Positions 34,001 through 44,600 of a stretch of DNA of 64,000 bases are shown here, in pieces. Where the stretch lies: contig JALRMH010000057.1 of NCBI GenBank assembly GCA_026119935.1, positions 124,001 to 188,000 of the forward strand, given 5' to 3'. This DNA is from Endothia cerciana. Lineage: Eukaryota > Ascomycota > Sordariomycetes > Diaporthales > Cryphonectriaceae. The notes under the pieces were generated by a model that was given only the letters and a program-made list of their open reading frames with translations, ran no database searches and was not told the DNA's origin. The stretch's first letter is position 1. Each line of letters begins with the position of its first letter. Both the position numbers and the translations under genes were made by a program.

Positions 34001-36487
34001 TGCGAGGTCGGGGTTGTCGGTGCTGCGCTCGACCTCATTTGTCTTGATCTTCTTGCCGATGAAGTGGGAATACAGCTCGGTCTGGGAGATGAGGAAATTG
34101 AGCTTCCGCTTCTGCCTGGCAGCCTCACGGTCGGCTTCTTCCCTGCGGGCGTTCTCGAGCTCCTGCTTCTCGGCAGCCTTGCGAAGATCGCGTTCCTCCC
34201 GCTCGTTGCGCTTCCAGAAGCCCATCATATCGCGCATGACGCGCTTGGCCCGAGCTTGTAGGTCCTTTGTGCCCTTGTTGGTCCGGAGCTGCCACCGCCG
34301 GGCCTCCTTGGAGGCGAGAATGGCCGTCTTCTTCAGATTCGACGACTTGGTCTGGTATGAGTCGGACGCCATCCTGTAGACCTTGCCGACATCCTTGCGA
34401 GCCAGATCCCGCCAGATCTGGTCGTAGATCTGGTTGAATCCCTTGGACTGGAACCTGGTCTCCAGGGAATCCTTGGGCTCCTCGACGGCCTTGTCCTTCT
34501 CCTTGTCCTTCTGGCCAGGCTCTCTGGGCTCTGCGGCCTCCTGCTCGCCGGTCGGGTCCTCCTTGGTCTTGTCCTTCTTGTTGAGCTTGATACGGATCTG
34601 CTTGGTCTCCTCCTTGCTGGGCGGCTCCTGACCGGCGTCGATGGCAGCCTGGGCGGCGATCGCATTGTCCTTCTCGGCCTGCTTCTGCTCCTTGGACTTC
34701 TTAGGGCGAGACCCAGTGCGGGCCTTCTTGGCACCTTTGCCAGGCTCCAGGTCGTTGGCCTGAAATGTTGACATGATGCCGCCCTCGAGATTCACCTCGA
34801 GCGGTGGCAGGTTGCGTGCGGGGCCCTTGATGCCCTTCTGCAGGATGAGCTTGGTCTGTTGGGCCTTCTTGTTAGCACGCTCAGCATCGCGCAGGTGCTT
34901 GAGGCGCTCTGCCTCGTCGCCGGCAAGCTCGGCTGCCTGGGCCTTCGCGAGTGCGGCCTCCTTCTGCTCGATGGTGACCGCCATGGACTTCTCGCGTCGG
35001 CGCTTCCGCTGCATGTCCTTCTTGCGCTCTTTCTCGGCGACGACCTCCTGCTCGCGGACCTCCTGCAGGGCGTCGTCGTAATACATGTCGTCGTAGCGGC
35101 GCTTGCCCAGCTCCATGTGCAGGCTCAGACGCTCGCTAGTAGATCTGGCCAGGTTCAGCCTGCGGGAGGAGAGGAACCGGCCCTCACTTGTCTCCATGGC
35201 CTGCCGCCGGCTCAGGACACGCTGGTGCCACGTGTACTCCTCGTGATCGTCGTCGTAGTGATCGCTGCAAGCCGGATCGACGGCATGCGGATCGACGTCC
35301 AGCTGCTCCATGATCTCCTTGATCTTCTTCTCCTTGCTCGCGGAGAAGCCGCCTTGCTTGGGCTGGCCATTGGCGGTGCGCTTGGCCGGGACACGTGCCG
35401 CGGGGGCTTCCTTTTCCTTTTGTGAAGAGGCACGCCTAGAGCTTCCCTTGGTCGGTGTCTCGGTAACCTTGAGGTCCGACACGCGGGGCTGCTTAGGCTT
35501 CCTCGTGGCCTTCTTCCGCTCGACCTTGGCAATCGGTGCGTCATCCATCCTCTCATCCTTGATGGCGGGCTCGAGAACGTGCGCAGCGGGAGATGGAGCT
35601 CGCGGCCTGGGCTCGGGCTCGGAGCTCGACAGGATGTTAGAGAAGGACATGATGTCACGGCTCGGTGTCTGTAGGGCGGGAGAGTCAGCTTCGTCCAGAG
35701 CAGAAGGTGGAAACCAGGCGGTCACGAACACTGGCAGGAGGGACGGGTGCCTTGAGCACCGAGGGAGCCGAAGGCGAGTGCTGGGCAGCTGAGGGTGGCG
35801 GCGGTCCGACGGCGCCAGCAGAGGTCATGGACTGCCGCAGGCTGGGCGAGGCGATGACGGGAGCCTTGTTGGGAGGGCTCATGGAACCAGGGGGATGCGA
35901 ATGGGAGACGGGACTCCGCGGGGGAAATGAGGCGCCCACGGGCGAGGTGTAGCTGCCCTTGTAGTACGACGATTTGTTCTCGGCTGGCAGCTTTGAGGGA
36001 TAATCGTAATCCCTATTCACAGTCTCGCGGGGCTGTTCAAAGGGGCAGGCAGGTTTGTCAGTAGATGCAAGACAAGATAATGAAAGACGAGGTCGATGCA
36101 AGATGGAAAGCGGCCCGTTGTTTGGCTGGGTGCAGTCAAAGGGATCGGGGTTGGGAATTTTGACATCGGCAAGAAGGGAGGTTGGAATGGTTTGGGTTTG
36201 GTTAGTTGGGGATGATCAAAGTTGGCACGGGGCGAGGCTGATTGATGCCTGGTGAATGGTGTTCTGGATTTGGGGCCACTCGGCCGGGCAATATGTCTTG
36301 GTCAGAGAGGTCTGGGCTGCGCCCTAGCGGTGTTCGATGGGCGTTTGGCACGTCGGAGGGGCGGCGATGTGATGATCTCTCGGTAGCTTGCTACAGGCCG
36401 CGCCCCAGAAGCTTTGTCTGTCGGCACCGGCCTCTGTGTGTGTGTATGTGTGTGTGTGTGTGTGTGAGTGAGTGAGTGAGTGAGTGA

Positions 36488-36526
<39 letters not shown>

Positions 36527-37191
36527 GGTGCGTATGTGCGCTGTGTGCTTACCTTCTTGTTGGCGGCAGAGGACGAGGCCTGAGCCTGAGCCGGGTCCTG
36601 CCAGGAGGGGGCCGTATCGCTGACCCTCCGATCACTCGTGGTGGTGGTGGTGTCGGTGGTAGGGTCGTAGAAGCTGCCGGCGGTCTTCTCGCGCGGAGGG
36701 TCGCGATGGTCGCGCATGTCCTGAGGATAGAAGACAGGGGGCGCGTGCAGAGGCGACCTGGGAGGCGCAAGGACGGGCGGCGGAAGGGACGGCGTAGGGT
36801 TCGCGAGGAAGGGGTTGTGTAGTAGGGACGAGCTGCCGCCGGTGCCGTTGCTGGTGCTGCCGGATTTAGCGTTTGCGCTGGCGGCCGAGGGCGAGGCAGA
36901 GCTGGAGCCGGGAAAGTGAGGCGGGTGGTGGAAGTCGGACTGGGTGGGAGATCGCAGACTGAACGAGTGGCGGGGAGGCGGAGGCGGCGGCTGCGCTTGA
37001 TGTTGATGTTGAGCAGCAGCAGCAGCGGTGGACGGGGCCGAGGGCCCGCTGTCGCCCAGCTGGACGGGGTTGAGGATGTCGCGACGGCGCCTCTCCTCCC
37101 TATCGCGGTCGCGGTCACGGTCGCGATCATCGTCGTAGTCGTGGAGGGATGGGGGTCTCTGTAGGACGGTGGAGTGAAAATTTGACTCCAT
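31057..37191 (-). CDS. INO80: INO80 chromatin-remodelling ATPase
   Basis: Catalytic subunit of the INO80 complex, a SNF2-family remodeller that slides nucleosomes and acts on H2A.Z in transcription, replication and DNA repair. Four exons in frame (37191-36553, 36032-35730, 35668-31300, 31214-31057) give about 1822 residues. The N-terminus is disordered: RDRDRDRDRE, Pro/Gln/Ser-rich, then Lys/Glu-rich blocks. The DBINO region includes SKGFNQIYDQIWRDLARKDV and KKTAILASKEARRWQLRTNK. The ATPase lobe 1 has ILADEMGLGKTVQSI (about residue 990) and a DEAQ box (LDEAQAIKSS, about 1100). After KVCNHPDLFQRADT comes the long insertion typical of INO80, before lobe 2 ([57 protein letters not shown]). The last exon adds a Lys-rich tail ending DGEVDA. 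The exon 2 donor (GTTCGT) is weak. Confidence 0.96.
36435..36524. repeat. (TG)n-(AGTG)n-(TG)n compound microsatellite in INO80 intron 1
   Basis: A 90-base alternation of TG and AGTG units inside the 520-base first intron of INO80 (36552-36033), close to the donor. On the sense strand it reads CA/CACT. Confidence 0.9.
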
Positions 37192-39561
37192 CTTGAGGAC
37201 TGCCTGATGACCCTCTGGAACGCTAAGTGCTGACCCCTCGCTCGGCGCTAGATGACAAGCCCAAGGTGTCTCCGGTGATGTTTCTGATGGCGTTGGCGAG
37301 ACAGACCCATCCGCACCGTACTGCGCTGACGACGCCAAGTCGAAGCTGAGGGGAAGCCCGCGTTGATGTACGGCGGGCAGTGAGCCGCGTCCTGATGTGG
37401 TGGAGCGATCGGTTTCTTTGTCTGGCTGATGCACACCTCTCCCGTGCGTCAGCGGGCTGTCGCAGTGCGGAGGCCGGTCAGTTGGGTCGCTGCGCTGCGG
37501 GTGGCACGCGGCTCAGTCGGATGGGGAGGGTGGAACTGTCGAGCAGTGCACGATGCACGTTTCTCTCTCGCGTCGAGCCGGGCCGAGTCGAGCCGGATCG
37601 GCTGGGGTGGTGTGCGATGCAGGATAGGTATCGCGAGACCACGAGGCGTGGTGTTGAGCGTCGAGGCAGTGCCGGTCTGTCGGTCTGTCGCTGGGTGACT
37701 CGGGCGCGGGTATTCTGGACAGGCCTGAGGCACGCCTGTCGTAGGGCGAGGCAGCGAGGAGGCTGAGCTTGTAGTTGCGATGCAGTGCGGCCGCGGGTGG
37801 TGGTGAATCAGTGGGCAGGTGAGAGGATCTGCAGGTAGGTGCATGTGGTGGCAACTTGCGTCTTTCTCACCCTTCCCAGGTCCAGATCCGGATCCAGGTC
37901 CTGGTCCTCGTCGTCGTATCGCGGGTGAGGAAGGTGTTGTTTGATGAGGCGGCTTGCAGCTGCAGCCCCCGTACACACTTCTTGGTTGCTGCGTGCCTCG
38001 CTGTCCTGGTCGAGAGCGAGCCTGGATGGGGCGGCCGGTTTGGTTTTTGCGAGGAATGATGTAGAGAATAATGGGAATCGGTCGAGACAGGAAATGAATA
38101 AACGAGAGTTCCCGAAACGATGGCGGCGCTGTTGTCGCTCCCAGTGTAAATCCCCGATCCCAACTCCCACACTAGTCGACCACTTGGGTCAGGTAGCCCC
38201 GGGGCCGAGAACTATCGTCAATCACGCCCAAAAAAAAACCCCAAAAAAAAAACCCCCCAGGACGCTCCGGGGGGGGGGGGGTGTCAGCTACAGCCCCACC
38301 GTCACCGGTGCACCTGCGCCTGCACCTGTATCTTGTAGAAAGGCGGGTGGTATCCTGCTGATAGCGGTCCCGCAGATCCCAGGAACCTGATTACAGATTG
38401 GCAACGACCGATCATGGGTCTGTGTGCTATTGTTGCATCACCACGATCCTCAACACCATGCAGCAATGAGGATGGATGGGTGACGATGATGGGTGATGGT
38501 TCAGGTGTGTGGCGAGGAGGAAGGAGGGGGCCGGTGGGATGGGATACGGAGGCTGTTGCTTGGTGATTACGATGATGACGAGGATGACTGATTGTCTGAT
38601 TGATTGATTGATTTATTGATTTATTGATGGATGGATGGATGGATGGATGGATGGATGGATTGGATTGTCTGTCTGTCTCTTGTCCCTACCCCCTCTGCTT
38701 CTTCCCTCTCGCAGCCGACTCTCTCTCCCAGTCTCTGCCCCACGCCAGCTTCTGCCCAAGAAAAAGAAGGGGGGAAGAAAGAAGAAAAAAGTCAATAATA
38801 TTAAAAAGGGCTGCTGGCTGGTCAGCCAATGGGCCTTGGCCCATACATGCAGGGTCAGCCTCTGCTAACCCATCAGGTATATCTTGATACAGTCTCACGC
38901 AAGGCGATACTTGTTACTTATCAACCCACCCGGGATGCGCCGCTAGGCTAGTAACCAGCCTGGGGAGGACTGTTCCTGGAGAGGCATCGCATCGTACCAT
39001 AGCAGCAGTCAACACCCCTCTGATTCCCTGCTGTTCTCCAGCAGCAAGACGCGGGGATCTAGAGGTGCACCTAGTCCTATCTAGGTGGTTCTAGGTGGTT
39101 GTACCGATAGCCCTGGGTTTAAGCACCTCACCAGTTGCTGTCTCGCTCATGCCCACACACGGACCTGGCATATCATCGTGTCTAATACTTTTGCCTCGGA
39201 TTCAAAACTTCTATTCCGAGATACATTTCAGCCAACGCCCACGGCCCCCGGCAACAGTGGGCCCCTGCAGGACATGGTGACGGCCGATTCTCACCGACGC
39301 TGCCGAGATATCTCCTCATCCGCAGAGCAGTGGAGGGTCTCTCTTGGCCTCGTCACGCCGGCTTGCCATCCCTAGGCCCGCTGGTCCCCATGTCCGTGGT
39401 GCCCCCCCTCTTACTCCTGGCAATCTATCTAAGTGGCCGTTTTCCCAATGCGCCCATCTGATCGCGCCCTTTTATGTCCCGGCGAAGCAGGCCCTGTGAG
39501 GAGGTAACCCCTCCCCTCCCGGATCTCTCGTGTCTCGCCACGGCAGCGAGCCCCCTCCACC
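37192..39561. other. Spacer upstream of INO80 and downstream of ARB1
   Basis: About 2.4 kb containing INO80's promoter, A and C/G homopolymers around 38230-38281 (12-13 G), a GGAT repeat at 38626-38660 and several short overlapping frames. No gene recognised. Confidence 0.4.
38626..38660. repeat. (GGAT)n repeat
   Basis: About nine GATG/GGAT units, preceded by TTGA/TTTA-rich sequence and followed by GTCT repeats. Intergenic. Confidence 0.85.
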
Positions 39562-41634
39562 TCAGACCGCGCCAGCCGCAAACATCTTCTTGCGCAGATA
39601 GTTCTTGTATTCTCCGATCGAACCATCCCAAGGCTGGATCGTCTTGTTCTCGCACACGAGGATCTGCTTGGCGATCTTGTCCAGCAATCTGCAGCATGAT
39701 CGTATCAGTCATGACGTGTCTCTACAGACGGGGGTGTGGGTGGGAAGATCAATCTGGCAGCATACCTAAAGTCGTGACTGACGACAACTACACCTCCCGT
39801 GAACGCGTTGATGGCATCCGCCAGACTGTCGATCGTGGGGATGTCCAGACCGTTGGTCGGCTCGTCAAGGAGTAGCATGTTGGGGCTCTCGATGGCCAGC
39901 AGCGCAAACACGATCCGGCTCTTCTGGCCCTCGGACAGCGTGCCGATCAGGGCCGTCTGTGAGTCGCCCGTCAGCCCGTACTTGCCCAGCTGCTGGCGCC
40001 AGTACTGGTAGTCCTGTGAGCGGTCCTTGTACTTCTCCCGCACAAAGTCCAGCGACGACTTGGTCAGGTCCAGCTGCTCCGCAGAGTGCTGCGAGTAGAT
40101 TCCCATCTTCAGGTGCGTGTGCCGGCTGACGTTGCCCGCCGTCGGCGAGAGCTTACCCGTCATCAGCCGCAGCAGCGTCGACTTGCCCACGCCGTTGGGT
40201 CCCACAAGGGCCGTCCGCGAGTCCATGTCGAACCCGAGGTCAATGTTGCGGTACAGATCGTCAGCCGGGTTGCCCGAGTACGAGAAGGTGACGTTGTCAA
40301 AGGACAGCACGGGCGGTGGCAGCTTCTCGACGTCAGCAAAGCGGAAGGTGAAGACCCGGTCGGGGATGACGGGCTGGATGAATCCGTCGGCCTCCATCTT
40401 GTCCAGGATCTTTTGGCGGGACTTGGCCTGCTTGACCAGGTTGGCATAGGTACCGGCGCTCGCGATGAACTTCTTGATGTGGGCAATCTCCTCCTGCTGC
40501 TTCTGGTAGGCCTTCATCTGGTTGGTCTCCTGCTCGGAGCGGGTCTTGATGTACGAGTCGTAGTTGCCGCCGTAGTACATGAGCTTCTTCTCGCGCATGT
40601 CGATCATGTTGGAACAGACACCGTTGAGGAAGTCCATGGAGTGGGAGACCAGGATCAGGGTGCGCTCCCACTTCTTGAGGTACTCCTCGAGCCACACACA
40701 GGCCTCGAGGTCCAGATGGGCAGTGGGGTCATCGAGCAGCAGCAGGGTGGGCTTGACGAAGAGGGCCTTGGCCAGGGCGACGCGCATCCTCCAGCCACCA
40801 GACATGTCCTTGGTCTTCTTGTGGATGGTGGTCTTGTTGAAGCCCAGGCCGGTCAGGATGAGGGAGGCGCGGGTGGAGAAGGTCGAGGGGTCCATCTTTT
40901 CCATATGCTGTGGCAGGCGAAAGACACGGCGCGTTAGCAGACAAGACCTGAGCTGTGGCATCAAGCAGGGGCAGCAAAGCGATCGGGAAATCCAGGCGTA
41001 CCTCATAGAGATCCATCAGGACAGGGCTCTCCGGGCCCTCATCCTCAAGCAGCTGCTCGGCCAGCTTGTCGAGTCGCTCCATCTCGTTCTCGGCCTCGGT
41101 GACCACCCACTCGAGGGCGCCCAGCTCGGAGGGCGGGGCGCCCTCGTTGAGGAGATAGATGTCGACGTGTTCCGGGATAGGGTACTCGCGGGCGGCGATG
41201 GCCTTGAGAAAGGTACTCTTACCGCAGCCGTTCTCGCCCAGCAGGCCGTAACGGCGACCAAAGTTGAGCTCCAGGGTTCCGTCAGTGATGAGGACGCGAC
41301 CGTGGAAGACGAGGCTGCAGGAGGAGATCTTGACGTCACGGGAGGAGGCGACGGAGGATAGTACGCCGGTAGTGACGCGGTCAGACAGGCCGTGTTTGTC
41401 CATCTGGTCGGTCAGGCGCTTGACCTCGCCCAGCTTGTCGGCCGAGGTGGCGGGCTCATCAGACTCTATGGGGTTGCCAAAGGCATCGAGCTGGGGGGGC
41501 GTGTCGTCGCCATTGACGGAGCCGGCCTTGCTGGCATTCTTGGAGCCGGCCTTTGATCGGGAGGCGACCGTCTTCTTCTCCTTGCCCTCGGCAGCCTTCT
41601 TGGCCAGTCTCTTCTCCTTGGATGCTGAAACCAT
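39562..41634 (-). CDS. ARB1: ABC-F ATPase Arb1, ribosome biogenesis
   Basis: A soluble twin-ATPase ABC protein (ABCF2/Arb1 group) needed for 40S and 60S ribosome maturation. Exons 41634-41002, 40907-39766 and 39688-39562 give 633 residues; introns are 94 and 77 bases. The basic N-terminus (KEKRLAKKAAEGKEKKTVAS) precedes NBD1: Walker A GENGCGKST, signature MSGGWRMRVALAKAL, Walker B LLLLDDPTAHLDLEACVW. The ABC-F linker includes YIKTRSEQETNQMKAYQKQQ. NBD2: Walker A GPNGVGKST, signature LSEGQKSRIVFALL, Walker B LLLDEPTNGLD, switch VVVSHDFR. The last exon gives LLDKIAKQILVCENKTIQ and a basic end (YLRKKMFAAGAV). NBD1 has Asp where the catalytic Glu usually stands. There are no membrane segments, so it is not a transporter. 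Confidence 0.95.
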
Positions 41635-44600
41635 CCTGGGTGGTGGTTTTGATCTGGGAAAGCAGAGAGCCTAGAAGGGTGCAGAGAAGAAAGAGCAGTG
41701 TAACAAAGAAAGGGGGGGAGGAAACCTGGGAGAACCCTTGATGAGGAAACCCGATCCACAGGGAGAGAGGTGATGGGATGGGTGGTAGGCCCGTCTGGAT
41801 TCGGTTGAGGTGAAGGAGGTTGATGGGGGGAGAGGGAGAGTGGTTGTTGCGATGATGAAATTCGTAAAAAAGAGCCTTAGTAGAGAGGCGAAGTGGAAGG
41901 TGGGGTGGAGGAGGGGAACAATCAGAACAACGTCCAGTCAGCCTGGTCATCCGTGGGCAGCGGGACAGCGCACTGGTGCCCAGCCTACTCCCAGCGCCTG
42001 TTGTGCCTCGCTCCAGCGAATGTGCAGGGGCCTTTAGCCTCTCTTCCAAAAGTAATCACTGTTCTCAGTGGCGTCTGAAGATGTTTTTTTGGTGGGGACT
42101 GCGGGGCCGCCCACCGCCTCTGAAATTTCTGCCGGTTATACCAGGTGCTGAGGCACATTCCACGTCTACACTATATGTAAGGTCAACAGATACCTCTCAA
42201 CCGCCCTTGCTCGAGGAGGTACAGTTTGGTGGTAGCCACTGTTCCTAAAACCCTCTTCTTAGGAGTTTTGTACTTCAGCTCCTTGCATAGTCATAGTCAT
42301 GCAGATTGTAGTGCGAGCTGTGGGCTAACGGTAACAGGTTTTGGGACCATATAATCCCTTTCTACACGCCAACGTCACAGGATCAGGCACTGCCAGACCT
42401 CTGAAGTTTGGTCTGTAAAGCAAGGCAGGTCGGGCTGTCGTTACAGCGCAAAGTTTTGACAGTTGGACAGGTCCTAAGGGGATTCAGTCAGCCAACGGAT
42501 GATCGGTAAAGGTCGGACTTGAGACTCGGAGGATTCCGACAATCATCAGAACGATATAGCTCTTGACAAGACAACGAGGGGCGTAAGACCCCTCCCGTAT
42601 ACAGCACGGTCTCTGTCATGCATGTTTCCATCCCTCTTCTTCAGCTTAGAGCCCCAGAGCGAGGAGGCCCCCGTCCACTCGAGCTCTTGCTTGCGAACAA
42701 CAAGATAGATCGCCGTCAAGACTCGAGCCGCGGGCCTTTGAGCTACCGTCCTTGGACATGGGTTGAAACAACACTCTCGTGCTCGAGGAGTGGCCGATAT
42801 ACGGCGACGTTGCTCCTACTCGGCCTGGTGGTTGCTCTCTCTACTCTATACTGCTCTGTCTTTTCGTTCCCGACAAAACTGGTCGACCTACAACAATGCG
42901 GGCTGATCATCGCCAGTTACATTCGTATGTTCATACGGCAGGGCAGTCCAGAGTTTGTGATCCGGTCTCCAGACGCATATAATGAGCACCGAGGTCCCGC
43001 ATCCCGTACCTGTTTTCGATTCCCCGATCACGGACATGTTGCGCCAATTCAAGCACCTGTGGCAGAGGTGGAATGTAGCAGCTGTTGGAACCGCCCATGA
43101 GGGGATGGCTCTCTGTCCTCGTTCCTTCATTCTTATGCTTCTATGACCCCGAGAATTTATCGGACCGCTTTTCGTGCAGTGTCGACAAGATAACCCAAAT
43201 CTGGAGGGAACGCTGGCCAGCGGAGCCTACCTGCACACGGATCTGAAAGCATGCGTGCGGGACAAGTCAACAACCTCAAGCCCGCACCGAAGACATGACA
43301 GCTACCGTATTGAAGCTGATGATACCCTCGGCTACACAATGCCTCCAAGAATTCAATGATCTTAAGGCTACGCAGCGCCCGATCACGCCGCAATTGGCGA
43401 CGCAGAGAAGAAGATGCTGTGGCAGCTTGAACTCCACATATTCCGTATTTTCAGCATCGACACCCGAGTATCTTGGCAGAGTGACACTGTTCAAAAGCTT
43501 GCATCGGGTCCACGGTATGCTCAAGTCGCCGGTACAGCTAGACCAGGGCAGCGCGTCAGCAAGGATGGACAGAGAGAAGATCCAGAGAAGAGAAAGGCGT
43601 CGGAAGGAACTCACAATATGCTCAATGCCAAGTCATGGTCCGGAAGACGTGGTTCAGCCGGAGTAAATCTAACGTGAGTAGCCAAGGGGCTCTCACGATC
43701 TGCCTCGTTGAATAATACCACCCGGCCAGAGAGATCTGCAGAGCCCACATCAAGTGTAGCATTGGGAGTAGTTATTAAGACCGCAAGGGCTCCAAAGCAC
43801 CGAGGGCCATCCGGACTGTCATCATTGCCACGGCACATGTTGTTTAGAAAAGTGTAAATCCTTCTCGATGACAGGATCTTGGAAAGTACTGGAGTAGAGA
43901 GGACGCCGTACCAACCACAGAACCAATACCGAGTTAAGTGTAGAGGGTGTCAAGTAGCATCTAATGTTACGAGAAACACGTCCAATTAGGGCGGCTGCGC
44001 TTCGCTTTTGTCCCTGCTCGGGCCAACGACAAAATCCACGTCAGCGTGAAATAGCAGAGATCCATGAGTGTCCTATCTCTGCTCCTCGTTGGCTCGCTGT
44101 CTTGTGTGGTACAGTCTACCAATCAAGCGCTGCAAAAATCACTCATGTATCAAGGATCACATGTGGAAGACGAGAACACCTTGCCTTGAGCACTTTTGCT
44201 AAGGTGAGGCCTGCGAGGAACCCTGGAGGCTTGAGCAGGTTTCCGAATCCCGCTGAGCAAGTTTTTTGCCGTAAAGCCACGCAAACACTTCTATACAACA
44301 TAATTCATTCAAAGACCAATTACTCGAAAGCACGGCGGCCTCAGTCTCTATTGAAGATTCAATGCTACAAACTCTATGTATACATCTTGCAACCATTGTG
44401 ATACACCACGCTATGGTATGCCTGGCTCTGAACTTTCGCGAGTTTTATCGTCGCTTTCCGAGGCTGGGTCGAGGCGGAATCATTTTACCTTGACGCCCAA
44501 ATTGGAACTGGTAATATTTTGCCTTCGTAGTCATAATTTGGAATCTCTGGCATCAAATAAATGGCGTAGCATGAAAATGTAAGTGAGGATGAATAATGAT

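Noticed and set aside
43276..43614. Minus-strand frame starting SFRRLSLLWIFSLSILADALPW, apparently a signal peptide of a small secreted protein
   Set aside because: Its first codon is GTG within a GTGAGT splice donor, not ATG; the hydrophobic run is better explained as the pyrimidine-rich end of an intron.
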